Positions 8,907-19,075 of a stretch of 64,000 bases of DNA are shown here, piece by piece. The translations under genes and the position numbers were made by a program. Under the pieces are notes generated by a model. That model made no database searches, was not told where the DNA came from, and saw only the letters and a list, made by a program, of their open reading frames with translations. This DNA is from Pseudomonas sp. JM0905a (lineage in GTDB: Bacteria; Pseudomonadota; Gammaproteobacteria; Pseudomonadales; Pseudomonadaceae), in the NCBI RefSeq assembly GCF_014700075.1, contig NZ_JACXBU010000003.1, forward strand, positions 248,001 through 312,000, in the 5' to 3' direction. Within the stretch, counting starts at the first letter, position 1. Each line of letters starts with the position of its first letter.

Positions 8907-9641
8907 TTAGTCGCGTTCCAACAGCCAGGCGCGCTTGCCGGGGGCGTATTCGGGCATTTCGTCGATCTGGGCGCGGTTGCGGGCTTCGAGGATTTCCAGT
9001 TCATCGCCGTCGTGGACGAAGATCCAGGCGGCGCCCTGGTTGCCCTGTTGCAGCCAGATGCTGTCGTTCTCGCCACTCATGGCTGCGCAGTCGCCAGCCA
9101 GGCAGAGGGCGTAACGATCCGCACCCGGCAGGCCTTCCAGGCTCCCATCGGCGTTGAACCTGACCAGGCCGCCCTCGCCCTGGCCTTCGACGATCTTCCA
9201 GTCGCCGCCGAGGTAAGCGGAGTAGAGGGCGTGCTCAAAGGCGCTGCCCGGTGGGGCACCTTCTGCCGGAGCTGTTTCCGGATGGACGAAACGCTGCTCG
9301 GGGAGGTTCTCGCTGGCCTGTTGCACCAGCTCCTTGCCGTCCACTTCCAGCACTTCGTGGTAGTCGCCGTAGAAGTCCACCCGCCAGTTGCCGTCTTCCT
9401 GGGCCGCGAGACGGCCTTCACCCAACTCGAAGCCATTACTGTAGTGGGCTTCGCCGGTCTTCTGGTCGATCTGCCATTCCAGGTTCGGGCCGTAGGCGAG
9501 CAAGGATTCGCGCAGCTTGCCCTCCTTGGCCGCGGCATTGATCGCCGCCTGGTTGATCCAGATGCCGCTGGGGTCCGACGGTGTGCTGGAGCAGCCGCCA
9601 AGAATGGCCGCGCAAAGCAGCAGGGGGAGGGTATGACGCAT
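8907..9641 (-). CDS. Putative lipoprotein of unknown function
   Basis: 244 residues from the ATG at 9641, preceded by a GGAAGGA ribosome site; the frame is open upstream to 9755 but only this start gives a signal peptide. MRHTLPLLLCAAILGGC ends in a lipobox (LGGC), so Cys17 should be lipidated and the protein anchored in the outer membrane. The mature part holds beta-rich segments with repeated small-residue turns. I do not recognise a named family. It lies downstream of ridA, separated by a hairpin at 9664-9687, so is probably expressed on its own. Confidence 0.8.
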   Translation of the reverse strand: MRHTLPLLLCAAILGGCSSTPSDPSGIWINQAAINAAAKEGKLRESLLAYGPNLEWQIDQKTGEAHYSNGFELGEGRLAAQEDGNWRVDFYGDYHEVLEVDGKELVQQASENLPEQRFVHPETAPAEGAPPGSAFEHALYSAYLGGDWKIVEGQGEGGLVRFNADGSLEGLPGADRYALCLAGDCAAMSGENDSIWLQQGNQGAAWIFVHDGDELEILEARNRAQIDEMPEYAPGKRAWLLERD

Positions 9642-9663
9642 TTCGGATTCCTTCCGGAACGAT

Positions 9664-9687
9664 GCCACGGGCCGGGCGGCCCGTGGC
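9664..9687. terminator. 10-bp GC-rich hairpin between ridA and lipoprotein gene
   Basis: GCCACGGGCC (9664-9673) pairs perfectly with GGCCCGTGGC (9678-9687) around a 4-nt loop. It lies just after the ridA stop. No uridine run follows on either strand, so termination is uncertain; it may instead stabilise an mRNA 3' end. Confidence 0.45.
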
Positions 9688-9696
9688 GATGGCGAC

Positions 9697-10077
9697 TTAT
9701 TCGAGGACCAGGATGGCGTCCATTTCCACTTGGGAGCCGCGCGGCAGGGCGGCAACGCCGATGGCGGCGCGGGCGGGGTAGGGCTGCTCGAAGTAACGGC
9801 CCATGACTTCGTTGACCTTGGCGAAGTGGGACAGGTCGGTCAGGAAGATGTTCAGCTTGACGATGTCCTTGAAGGAACCGCCGGCGGCTTCAGCCACGGC
9901 CTTCAGGTTTTCGAACACCTGAACAGTCTGGGCTTCGAAGCCTTCGACCAGTTCCATGGTTTTCGGGTCCAGCGGGATCTGGCCGGACATGTAGACGGTG
10001 TTGCCGGCCTTGATGGCCTGGGAGTAAGTGCCGATGGCGGCGGGGGCCTTGTCGCTGCTGATGACGGTCTTGCTCAT
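9697..10077 (-). CDS. ridA: RidA-family 2-iminobutanoate/2-iminopropanoate deaminase
   Basis: 126 residues, typical RidA/YjgF length. Family signatures [20 protein letters not shown] (about 16-35) and the C-terminal block with the conserved Arg ([13 protein letters not shown], about 100-113) are both present; that Arg binds the imine carboxylate. RidA hydrolyses reactive enamines and imines released by PLP enzymes and protects them from damage. It lies 28 bp downstream of spoT on the same strand, the usual gammaproteobacterial order. Confidence 0.96.
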   Translation of the reverse strand: MSKTVISSDKAPAAIGTYSQAIKAGNTVYMSGQIPLDPKTMELVEGFEAQTVQVFENLKAVAEAAGGSFKDIVKLNIFLTDLSHFAKVNEVMGRYFEQPYPARAAIGVAALPRGSQVEMDAILVLE

Positions 10078-10105
10078 GAGAACTCCTTGGGGCTCTTGGG
10101 ATCGG

Positions 10106-12214
10106 CTACGCCCGCACGCGGGTGATGCGGATCACCCCCTTGAGCGCGCGCAGCTTCTTGATCACGCGGGCCAGGTGCACTCGGTCGTGCACGCTGACCA
10201 CCAGCTGGACCACGCTGATGCGGCCATCGCGCTCGTCCATGCTGATCTTCTCGATATTGCCATCGGCGGCATTGACGCTGCTGGCGAGCAGGGCGATCAG
10301 GCCGCGCTGGTGTTCCAGCTCCACGCGCAGTTCGACATTGAACTCGCCGGCGACGTCCTTGGCCCAGGACAGCTGGATGCATTTCTCCGGGTTGTGCCGG
10401 ATTTCGCTGATGTTCTTGCAGTTTTCCAGGTGCACCACCATGCCCTTGCCGGCGGACAGGTGGCCGACGATGGGGTCGCCCGGGATCGGCGTGCAGCACT
10501 TGGCATAGCTGAGCACCAGGCCCTCGGTGCCACGGATCGCCAGCGGACCTTCCGGGTTTGGCAACTGCTCGCCGTCGCTGGCCAGCAGGCGGCGGGCGAC
10601 CACGTAGGCCATGCGATTGCCGAGGCCGACGTCTTCCAGCAGGTCTTCGATCACGTCCAGGCGGTACTCGCCGAGGACGGCCTGGATGCGCTCGGGGCTG
10701 ATCTTGTCCAGGTGGCTCTCGAAGCCGGCCAGGGCCTTGTTCAGCAGGCGTTCGCCGAGGCTGATGGACTCGGAGCGGCGCTGTTGCTTGAGGGCATGGC
10801 GGATGTGGGTACGTGCCTTGCCGGTGACGACGAAATTGAGCCAGGCCGGGTTCGGCCGGGCGCCCGGCGCGGTGACGATCTCGACCGTCTCGCCGCTCTG
10901 CAGCGGTTCGGACAATGGCGCCAGGCGACGGTTGATGCGGCAGGCGATGCAGGTGTTGCCAACGTCGGTGTGCACGGCGTAGGCGAAGTCGACCGCGGTG
11001 GAGCCTTTCGGCAGTTCCATGATGCGGCCCTTGGGCGTGAACACATAGACCTCGTCGGGGAAGAGGTCGATCTTCACGCTCTCAATGAATTCCAGGGAGT
11101 TGCCGGCACGTTGCTGCAGTTCCAGGATGCCCTTGACCCACTGGCGGGCGCGGGCATGGGTGCCCTTGGGCTGGTCGTCCTCGGTGGACTTGTACAGCCA
11201 GTGGGCGGCGATGCCGTTGTTGGCCATCTCTTCCATCTCGCGGGTGCGAATCTGGATCTCGATGGGTACGCCGTGCATGCCGAACAGGGTGGTATGCAGC
11301 GACTGGTAGCCGTTGGCCTTGGGAATCGCGATGTAGTCCTTGAAGCGGCCGGGCAGCGGCTTGTACAGGTTGTGCACGGCGCCGAGCACGCGGTAGCAGG
11401 TGTCGACCTTGTCGACGATGATGCGGAAGGCGTAGACGTCCATGATTTCGTTGAACGCCCGGCGCTTGCCGCGCATCTTCTTGTAGATGCTGTAGAGGTG
11501 CTTCTCGCGGCCAATGACCTCGCCTTCCATGCCTTCACGACGCAAGCAGTTGGTCAGCGATTCCTCGATCTTGTTGACGATTTCCTTGCGGTTGCCGCGG
11601 GCGCGGCGCACTGCAGCGCGGATGCGCTCGGAGCGCATCGGGTGCATCGCCTTGAAGCCGAGGTCCTCGAATTCCACGCGCATGCTGTGCATGCCCAGCC
11701 GGTTGGCAATGGGGGCGTAGATTTCCAGGGTTTCCTTGGCGATGCGCCGGCGCTTCTCGCCGGACAGCACTTCCAGGGTGCGCATGTTGTGCAGGCGGTC
11801 GGCCAGCTTGACCAGGATCACGCGGATGTCGCGGGCCATGGCCATGGCCATCTTCTGGAAGTTTTCGGCCTGGGCTTCGGCCTTGGACTCGAAGTTCATC
11901 TGGGTCAGCTTGCTGACCCCGTCCACCAGTTCGGCGACGGTTTCGCCGAATTGCCCGCTGAGGGCTTCCTTGGCGATGCCGGTATCCTCGATCACGTCAT
12001 GCAGCATCGCGGCCATCAGGCTCTGATGGTCCATGTGCATGTCGGCGAGGATGCTGGCTACGGCGAGCGGGTGGGTGACGTAGGCTTCACCGCTGCGACG
12101 GCGCTGGCCGTCGTGCGCCTGCTCGGCGTAGAAGTAGGCTCGGCGCACCAGGTTGACCTGGTCGGCGCCGAGATAGGTCGAAAGTCGTTCCGCAAGGGCG
12201 TCTATGCTCGGCAA
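10106..12214 (-). CDS. spoT: Bifunctional (p)ppGpp synthetase/hydrolase SpoT
   Basis: 702 residues. The N-terminal hydrolase carries the HD pair in MLHDVIEDT (H72, D73). The synthetase domain follows ([10 protein letters not shown]..., near 250), then TGS ([20 protein letters not shown], near 395), a helical/zinc-finger region ([13 protein letters not shown]) and a C-terminal ACT domain. The intact HD motif separates it from RelA, which lacks it. It sets the cellular (p)ppGpp level in response to carbon, fatty-acid and iron starvation. Order rpoZ-spoT-ridA on one strand is conserved. Confidence 0.97.
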   Translation of the reverse strand: MPSIDALAERLSTYLGADQVNLVRRAYFYAEQAHDGQRRRSGEAYVTHPLAVASILADMHMDHQSLMAAMLHDVIEDTGIAKEALSGQFGETVAELVDGVSKLTQMNFESKAEAQAENFQKMAMAMARDIRVILVKLADRLHNMRTLEVLSGEKRRRIAKETLEIYAPIANRLGMHSMRVEFEDLGFKAMHPMRSERIRAAVRRARGNRKEIVNKIEESLTNCLRREGMEGEVIGREKHLYSIYKKMRGKRRAFNEIMDVYAFRIIVDKVDTCYRVLGAVHNLYKPLPGRFKDYIAIPKANGYQSLHTTLFGMHGVPIEIQIRTREMEEMANNGIAAHWLYKSTEDDQPKGTHARARQWVKGILELQQRAGNSLEFIESVKIDLFPDEVYVFTPKGRIMELPKGSTAVDFAYAVHTDVGNTCIACRINRRLAPLSEPLQSGETVEIVTAPGARPNPAWLNFVVTGKARTHIRHALKQQRRSESISLGERLLNKALAGFESHLDKISPERIQAVLGEYRLDVIEDLLEDVGLGNRMAYVVARRLLASDGEQLPNPEGPLAIRGTEGLVLSYAKCCTPIPGDPIVGHLSAGKGMVVHLENCKNISEIRHNPEKCIQLSWAKDVAGEFNVELRVELEHQRGLIALLASSVNAADGNIEKISMDERDGRISVVQLVVSVHDRVHLARVIKKLRALKGVIRITRVRA

Positions 12215-12274
12215 GATATTTCTCCTTGCCGGCCTTCGTTACCCTGCGCCGTGCGACGTCGACCAGGCATGGGA

Positions 12275-12538
12275 TCAGAGGGCCTCGTTGGCCTCGTCCT
12301 CGAATGCGGCGAACAGCGGCTCTTCTTCAACGATGTCTTCCTGGGCGACGACTTCGTAGTCGACCAGGCCGGCAGCGATTTCGCGCAGGGCGACTACGGT
12401 CGGCTTGTCGTTTTCCCAGGCAACCTTCGGCTCCTTGCCGCCGGTGGCCAGCTGACGGGAACGCTTGGTAGCGAGCATGACCAGCTCGAAGCGGTTGTCG
12501 ACGTTTTCCAGGCAATCTTCAACAGTAACGCGGGCCAT
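12275..12538 (-). CDS. rpoZ: RNA polymerase omega subunit
   Basis: 87 residues. [20 protein letters not shown] and the following [14 protein letters not shown] are hallmark omega sequence. Omega assists beta' folding and is part of the ppGpp site 1 on RNA polymerase, which suits its place 60 bp upstream of spoT. Upstream of it lies gmk, separated by a hairpin at 12629-12651. Confidence 0.98.
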   Translation of the reverse strand: MARVTVEDCLENVDNRFELVMLATKRSRQLATGGKEPKVAWENDKPTVVALREIAAGLVDYEVVAQEDIVEEEPLFAAFEDEANEAL

Positions 12539-12616
12539 GGTGTTCCTCGTAGCACGAAATGGGTGGCTGATACTTTGCCCGGATCGGGCGAGCGGACTGA
12601 ATAGTCTAAAAAATCG

Positions 12617-12657
12617 CCACCATTTAGGGAAGCGCCGATTTTCGGCGCTTCTGTGGT
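12617..12657 (-). terminator. Hairpin between gmk and rpoZ
   Basis: GAAGCGCCGA (12629-12638) and TCGGCGCTTC (12642-12651) pair perfectly around TTT; flanking CCACCA and TGGTGG can extend the structure. Read on the minus strand it follows gmk and is trailed by a T run at 12609-12613, separated from the stem by about 15 nt, so it may be a weak terminator. Confidence 0.5.
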
Positions 12658-12716
12658 GGAGTGTGGCTCAAGGCGGGCCAGGGAGCCAGCTATGGCCGTG
12701 ATAGACGCTTGCGCGC

Positions 12717-13349
<633 letters not shown>

Positions 13350-14213
13350 TTACTCGATGTTCTGGACTTGTTCGCGCATCTGCTCGATCAACACCTTGAG
13401 GTTGACCGCAGCCTGGGTGCTGCGCGGGTCGAAGGCCTTGGAGCCCAGGGTATTGGCTTCGCGGTTGAGCTCCTGCATCAGGAAGTCCAGGCGGCGGCCA
13501 GCGGCACCGCCGGCCTTGAGCACACGGCGGACTTCCGCGATGTGAGTGCCGAGGCGGTCCAGTTCTTCGGCGACATCACTCTTCTGCGCCAGCAGCACCA
13601 TTTCCTGTTCCAGGCGCTGCGGGTCAAGCTCGGCTTTCATCTCGTTGAAGCGGTCGAGGATCTTCTGGCGCTGGGCGGTGAGCATCTGCGGAACCAGTGC
13701 GCGCAGGGCGGTGACTTCCTCCTGCATGGCATCCAGGCGCTCATTGAGCAGGCGGGCCAGCTCGGCACCTTCGCGGGAGCGGCCGTTCTTCAGCTCCGCG
13801 AGGGCCTGGGCGAAGGCTTCCATGGCGGCGGCGTTGAGCGCTTGCGGATCGGCGGCATCGGCCACCAGCACGCCCGGCCAGGCGAGGACTTCCAGGGGAT
13901 TGAGCGGTGCCGGTTGCTGGATCAGCGCGGCGACGCTCTCGGCGGCCTGGATCAGCTGGCTGGCGCGCTCGCGGTCCACCTGCAGCGGTTTGCCGGCACT
14001 TTCTTCGGCCATGCGCAGGGTGCATTCCACCTTGCCGCGGGAAAGGCCCTGGCGCAGGGCCTCGCGCACCGGGCCTTCGAGGTCGCGGAAGGCTTCCGGC
14101 AGTCGCAGATGGGGTTCGAGATAGCGGTGGTTCACCGAGCGCAGTTCCCAGCTCAGGGTGCCGTGGGAGCCGGCCCGTTCAACGCGGGCGAAGGCGGTCA
14201 TGCTGTGCACCAT
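13350..14213 (-). CDS. yicC: YicC-family endoribonuclease
   Basis: 287 residues with the family start MVHSMTAFAR and the conserved SVNHRYLEPHLRLPEAFRDL (about 28-47), plus the C-terminal DUF1732 block ending in LKVLIEQMREQVQNIE. YicC proteins are metal-dependent endoribonucleases acting on small RNAs in E. coli. It lies head to head with rph (14353) across about 140 bp and 12 bp upstream of gmk, a conserved neighbourhood. Confidence 0.93.
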   Translation of the reverse strand: MVHSMTAFARVERAGSHGTLSWELRSVNHRYLEPHLRLPEAFRDLEGPVREALRQGLSRGKVECTLRMAEESAGKPLQVDRERASQLIQAAESVAALIQQPAPLNPLEVLAWPGVLVADAADPQALNAAAMEAFAQALAELKNGRSREGAELARLLNERLDAMQEEVTALRALVPQMLTAQRQKILDRFNEMKAELDPQRLEQEMVLLAQKSDVAEELDRLGTHIAEVRRVLKAGGAAGRRLDFLMQELNREANTLGSKAFDPRSTQAAVNLKVLIEQMREQVQNIE

Positions 14214-14352
14214 GGGGTTTCCTCTTCTCGGTTTCGGCGATCAAAGGAGGGGATTGTAGCCCAGGCGGCCTGCGCCTCCCAACGCGGCGATGTCCCCCAT
14301 GCCGTCGGGCCTCTATAATGGGCGGCAGATTTCTCCCGAACAGGTAAGCCCC

Positions 14353-15072
14353 ATGAAACGTCCCAGTGGCCGCGCGGCCGATCAGCTGCGCCCGATCCGC
14401 ATCACCCGCAACTACACCAAGCATGCCGAAGGCTCGGTGCTGGTGGAGTTTGGGGATACCAAAGTGATCTGCACGGCCAGCGTCGAAGCCGGCGTGCCGC
14501 GCTTCCTCAAGGGGCAGGGCCAGGGCTGGCTGACCGCCGAATACGGCATGCTGCCGCGCGCCACCGGTGAGCGTAACCAGCGCGAAGCCAGCCGTGGCAA
14601 GCAGGGTGGCCGCACCCTGGAAATCCAGCGTCTGATCGGCCGCTCGCTGCGCGCCGCGCTGGACATGACCAAGCTGGGCGAGAACACCATCTATCTGGAT
14701 TGCGATGTGATCCAGGCCGACGGCGGCACCCGTACCGCGTCCATCACCGGCGCCATGGTGGCCCTGGTGGATGCGCTGAAGGTGCTGAAGAAGCGCGGTG
14801 CCCTGAAGGGCGAGCCGCTGAAGCAGATGGTCGCCGCGGTGTCCGTGGGCATCTACCAGGGCGAACCGGTGCTCGACCTGGACTACCTGGAAGACGCTGC
14901 TGCCGAGACCGACCTGAACGTGGTCATGACCGATGCCGGCGGCTTCATCGAAGTCCAGGGTACTGCCGAGGGCGCTCCCTTCCAGCCGGAAGAACTGAAC
15001 GCGATGCTCGAACTGGCGCGCAAGGGCCTGAATGATCTGTTCGAGCTGCAGCGCGCCGCCCTGGCCGACTGA
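14353..15072 (+). CDS. rph: Ribonuclease PH
   Basis: 239 residues from the ATG at 14353; the frame is open to 14290 but the conserved N-terminus [15 protein letters not shown] begins here. The phosphorolytic exoribonuclease fold is complete: [18 protein letters not shown] (about 124-141) is the core, and [18 protein letters not shown] (about 195) is the C-terminal signature. It trims tRNA 3' ends with phosphate. A TATAAT-like element lies at 14313 (CTATAATGG), giving a likely promoter upstream. The C-terminus reaches full length, unlike the frameshifted E. coli K-12 allele. Confidence 0.97.
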   Translation: MKRPSGRAADQLRPIRITRNYTKHAEGSVLVEFGDTKVICTASVEAGVPRFLKGQGQGWLTAEYGMLPRATGERNQREASRGKQGGRTLEIQRLIGRSLRAALDMTKLGENTIYLDCDVIQADGGTRTASITGAMVALVDALKVLKKRGALKGEPLKQMVAAVSVGIYQGEPVLDLDYLEDAAAETDLNVVMTDAGGFIEVQGTAEGAPFQPEELNAMLELARKGLNDLFELQRAALAD

Positions 15073-15100
15073 CGCCGAAATTGCACGAGGAGGTGCAGGA

Positions 15101-15466
15101 ATGGACGAGCCAACTGAGTATCAGGAGCCTACCCGGGAAGTTCGGCAGTGGGCGATGTTCTGCCACTTCTCCGCCTTCCTCGGCCTGGTGTTCCCCTTTG
15201 GCAACCTGCTGGGTCCGCTGATCGTCTGGCAGATCAAGAAGGACCTCGATCCCTTCGTCGATGCCCAGGGCAAGGAAGCGCTGAATTTCCAGATCACCGT
15301 GGCGCTGGCTGTGGTGCTGTGCTTCCTGTTGATGCTGGTGGTGATTGGCTTCCCACTGCTCGGCCTGGTGAGCATCGGTGCGCTGGTACTGACCATCATC
15401 GCCGGTATCAAGGCCAACGAAGGTCAGGCCTATCGCTACCCCTTCTGCTGGCGGCTGGTGAAATAG
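15101..15466 (+). CDS. DUF4870 small inner-membrane protein
   Basis: 121 residues from the ATG at 15101 behind a good GAGGAGG ribosome site; the frame extends upstream into rph but that part is not coding. WAMFCHFSAFLGLVFPFGNLLG is followed by the DUF4870 hallmark QIKKDLDPFVDAQGKEALNF, then two more hydrophobic helices. Three to four membrane helices in total. Function is unknown for the family. It follows rph by 28 bp and ends before a strong terminator. Confidence 0.9.
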   Translation: MDEPTEYQEPTREVRQWAMFCHFSAFLGLVFPFGNLLGPLIVWQIKKDLDPFVDAQGKEALNFQITVALAVVLCFLLMLVVIGFPLLGLVSIGALVLTIIAGIKANEGQAYRYPFCWRLVK

Positions 15467-15483
15467 GCCGAATCGTGGACAAG

Positions 15484-15512
15484 AAAAAGCCGGCTCGAAA
15501 GCCGGCTTTTTT
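15484..15512. terminator. Bidirectional rho-independent terminator
   Basis: AGCCGGCT (15488-15495) pairs with AGCCGGCT (15500-15507) around CGAA, with A run before and T run after (to 15512). It separates the DUF4870 gene and convergent crc and can serve both. Confidence 0.9.
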
Positions 15513-15521
15513 CTGCCTGGA

Positions 15522-16301
15522 TCACACGCTGAGCAGCCAGTCGTAGTCGACGATCAGCGGCGCGTGCTGCGAGAAGCGCGGCTGACGCGGCAGCTTAGCG
15601 CTGCGTACGAAGCGGCGCAGGCCCGGCGTCAGCACCTGGTAGTCGAAGCGCCAGCCGAGATTGAGCATCTCAGCCTGCTCGCTGTCCGGCCACCAGCTGA
15701 ACTGGTCGCCTTCGCGGCTGACTTCGCGCAGGGCATCGACGTAGCCCATGTTGCCGAACACTTCGTCCATCCAGGCGCGCTCAGGCGCCAGGAAGCCCGG
15801 AATCTGCTGGCAGTCGCGCCAGTTCTTCACATCCAGCTTCTGGTGCGCAACGTACAGCGATCCGCAGTAGATGTACTCGCGGCGCTTGCGGCGCTGCTTG
15901 TTCAGATAATGGGTGAGGTCGTCCATGAACTTGAACTTGTGGTTCAGGTTCTCGTCCCCGCCTTGCCCGGAAGGCAGCAGCAGGGTGGCGATGCTCACTT
16001 TGTCGAAATCTGCCTGCAGGTAGCGTCCGTACCGATCGCAGGACTCGAAGCCGAGTCCCCAGATCACCGCCTTGGGTTGCAACCGCGAATAGAGCGCCAC
16101 GCCACCTTGGGCAGGCACTTCGGCATCGCCGGCATAGAGGAAATAACCATCCAGTTGGAAGGCAGGGTCGTCCAGGTCGAAGGCGGAGGCACGTGTGTCT
16201 TGCAGGCAGATCACGTCGGCATTCTGGGCTTGCAGCCAGCTGAGGAGACCCCGCTCGGCTGCTGCCTGAATACCATTCACGTTCACACTGATGATCCGCA
16301 T
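15522..16301 (-). CDS. crc: Catabolite repression control protein Crc
   Basis: 259 residues beginning MRIISVNVNGIQAAAERGLL, of the exonuclease III/endonuclease-phosphatase fold. Pseudomonas Crc has lost nuclease activity and works with Hfq to block translation of mRNAs carrying A-rich catabolite-activity motifs, giving the succinate-first carbon hierarchy. The gene lies divergent from pyrE (16382), the standard Pseudomonas location. Several catabolic genes further along this window are of the type usually under Crc/Hfq control, though no site was checked. Confidence 0.97.
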   Translation of the reverse strand: MRIISVNVNGIQAAAERGLLSWLQAQNADVICLQDTRASAFDLDDPAFQLDGYFLYAGDAEVPAQGGVALYSRLQPKAVIWGLGFESCDRYGRYLQADFDKVSIATLLLPSGQGGDENLNHKFKFMDDLTHYLNKQRRKRREYIYCGSLYVAHQKLDVKNWRDCQQIPGFLAPERAWMDEVFGNMGYVDALREVSREGDQFSWWPDSEQAEMLNLGWRFDYQVLTPGLRRFVRSAKLPRQPRFSQHAPLIVDYDWLLSV

Positions 16302-16381
16302 AAATGGCCCCCAAAAACACGTGCGTGTATGATACCCGAGCTCTTTCTTTTTAGCTAAATCCGTGCCGTCCGAGGCTTTTC

Positions 16382-17023
16382 ATGCAGGCGTACCAGCGCG
16401 ATTTCATTCGCTTTGCCATCGAGCGCGGGGTTCTGCGTTTCGGTGAGTTCACTCTCAAGTCCGGGCGTACCAGCCCCTATTTCTTCAATGCCGGCCTGTT
16501 CAACAGCGGCCTTGCCCTTGCCAAGCTAGGCCGATTCTATGCGGCCGCCGTGGTGGATAGCGGCATTCCTTTCGATGTGCTGTTCGGCCCGGCCTACAAG
16601 GGCATTCCGCTGGCGGCAGCCACTGCCGTGGCGCTGGCCGAACATCATCAGATCGACATCCCTTGGTGCTTCAATCGCAAGGAAGCCAAGGACCATGGCG
16701 AAGGCGGCACCCTGGTTGGCGCGCCGCTCGAAGGTCGCGTGCTGATCATCGATGATGTGATCACCGCCGGTACGGCGATCCGTGAAGTCATGCAGATCAT
16801 CCAGGCGCAGAACGCCCAGGCGGCCGGTGTGCTGATCGCACTGAACCGTCAGGAACGCGGCCAGGGCGAACTCTCGGCTATACAGGAAGTGGAGCGTGAC
16901 TTCGGCATGCCGGTGGTCAGCATCGTCTCTCTGGAGCAGGTACTGGAGTACCTGGCTGGTGACGCCGAGCTGAAGAAGCACCTGCCCGCCGTGGAAACCT
17001 ATCGCGCCAACTTCGGTATCTGA
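16382..17023 (+). CDS. pyrE: Orotate phosphoribosyltransferase
   Basis: 213 residues. The N-terminus [21 protein letters not shown], the loop with [13 protein letters not shown] (about 98-110) and the PRPP-binding motif [14 protein letters not shown] (about 120-133) identify PyrE. It converts orotate and PRPP to OMP in pyrimidine synthesis. Divergent from crc; the next gene starts 22 bp after its stop and may be co-transcribed. Confidence 0.98.
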   Translation: MQAYQRDFIRFAIERGVLRFGEFTLKSGRTSPYFFNAGLFNSGLALAKLGRFYAAAVVDSGIPFDVLFGPAYKGIPLAAATAVALAEHHQIDIPWCFNRKEAKDHGEGGTLVGAPLEGRVLIIDDVITAGTAIREVMQIIQAQNAQAAGVLIALNRQERGQGELSAIQEVERDFGMPVVSIVSLEQVLEYLAGDAELKKHLPAVETYRANFGI

Positions 17024-17045
17024 CCATTCGGGGCCGGGAGTCCTC

Positions 17046-17639
17046 ATGCTGAAGCCGTTTGCACTTCGCTACAGCCTGGCACTGGCCCTGTTGTCGCCGG
17101 CGTTGGCTGGCGCGGCGGAACTGTATCGCTACGTCGACGACAAAGGTGTGACCGTCCTGGATCGCCAGGGCGTTCCGCCGGAATACATCGGCAAGGGGTA
17201 CGAAGTGCTCAACGAGCACGGGCGGGTCGTGCGTGTGGTCCCGCCGGCGCCGAGCCGTGAGGAAATGCAGCGTCTGCTGGATGAGAAGGCTCGCGCCAGG
17301 TCCGATGCCCAGTTGCTGCGTCTCTACACCAGCGTCGAAGATGTCGATCGTGCCTTGGAGCGCAAGATGGCCGAGCTCGATGGCCTGATCGGCGTCGCCC
17401 GTGGCAACCAGCAATCGCTGCGTGCCCAGCAGTCCAGCCTGCAGAGTCAGGCTGCGGAAAGCGAGCGGGCCGGACGCGAGGTGCCCGCCCACCTGGTGGA
17501 GCAGATCGACAACCTGCGCGACCAGCAGAAGAGCCTGGACAAGGACATCGCCCGCTACGAAAAGGACCGCGATATCGCCAAGGCAGGCTATGCCGCCGAC
17601 CGTGCGCGGCTCGCCGAACTGCTTGGCGGCGCTCGCTAG
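17046..17639 (+). CDS. DUF4124 periplasmic protein with coiled coil
   Basis: 197 residues. A signal peptide (about 1-23, LALALLSPALAGA) precedes a DUF4124 domain (ELYRYVDDKGVTVLDRQGVPPEYIGKG in two parts, residues 24-50), followed by a long charged helical region (about 70-190) with heptad-like Leu/Ala spacing. DUF4124 proteins are exported envelope proteins of unknown role. It follows pyrE by 22 bp and converges on the thioesterase gene, whose stop lies 6 bp away. Confidence 0.85.
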   Translation: MLKPFALRYSLALALLSPALAGAAELYRYVDDKGVTVLDRQGVPPEYIGKGYEVLNEHGRVVRVVPPAPSREEMQRLLDEKARARSDAQLLRLYTSVEDVDRALERKMAELDGLIGVARGNQQSLRAQQSSLQSQAAESERAGREVPAHLVEQIDNLRDQQKSLDKDIARYEKDRDIAKAGYAADRARLAELLGGAR

Positions 17640-17645
17640 CCGGCT

Positions 17646-18089
17646 TCAGTCGGCCGGCGCGATCCGTTCGAACTCCCGCACCCGCTCTCTCAGCCAGTCC
17701 GGCAGTCGCAAGCTTTTGCGGCTGTCGGCGTCAGCGTGCACATAGACCACCTCACCCGAGGTGAGTTGTTCTTCCCCGCGCCAGATGCCCAGCTCGAAGG
17801 CCATGCTCGCACCGCCTAGGCGACTGACGCGCACGCCGATGTCCAGCAGGTCGTCGAAGCGTGCCGGCGCCAGGTACTCCAGCAAGGTCTTTACCGCGAA
17901 GAAATCGCCGCCGTCCTTCAGCAGATCGGCCGGATAGGCCACGTCCATTGCGCGGAAGTACTCGGTGATGGCGACGTCGGCGTAGGTCAGGTAGTTACCG
18001 TTGAAGACGATGCCTTGCGGATCGACTTCGGCCCAGCGCACGCGCAGGGGGTGGAAGAAGCGGAAGTCATCACGGGACAGCTTGGCCAT
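17646..18089 (-). CDS. Acyl-CoA thioesterase, hotdog fold (YbgC/4-HBA-CoA type)
   Basis: 147 residues from the ATG at 18089 behind a GGAG ribosome site; the frame continues to 18152 across the argB terminator, so the upstream start is unlikely. RVRWAEVDPQGIVFNGNYLTY (in part) is the hotdog thioesterase hallmark with catalytic Asp in EVDPQG. YbgC-type enzymes hydrolyse short or medium acyl-CoAs. It is separated from argB by a terminator, so it probably has its own promoter within 60 bp. Confidence 0.88.
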   Translation of the reverse strand: MAKLSRDDFRFFHPLRVRWAEVDPQGIVFNGNYLTYADVAITEYFRAMDVAYPADLLKDGGDFFAVKTLLEYLAPARFDDLLDIGVRVSRLGGASMAFELGIWRGEEQLTSGEVVYVHADADSRKSLRLPDWLRERVREFERIAPAD

Positions 18090-18101
18090 TGCCGGCTCCT
18101 C

Positions 18102-18132
18102 AAAAAGAACAGGCCGGATCGCTCCGGCCTGT
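18102..18132 (-). terminator. Rho-independent terminator of argB
   Basis: ACAGGCCGGA (18109-18118) pairs perfectly with TCCGGCCTGT (18123-18132); on the minus strand the stem is followed by TTCTTTTT. It lies 17 bp after the argB stop. Confidence 0.92.
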
Positions 18133-18148
18133 CTGGGTGTCGCTCCGC

Positions 18149-19075
<927 letters not shown>

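Noticed and set aside
10028..12604. 858-residue plus-strand frame opposite spoT and rpoZ
   Set aside because: Antisense to two conserved genes, composition Ala/Gly/His/Asp-rich and without any domain.
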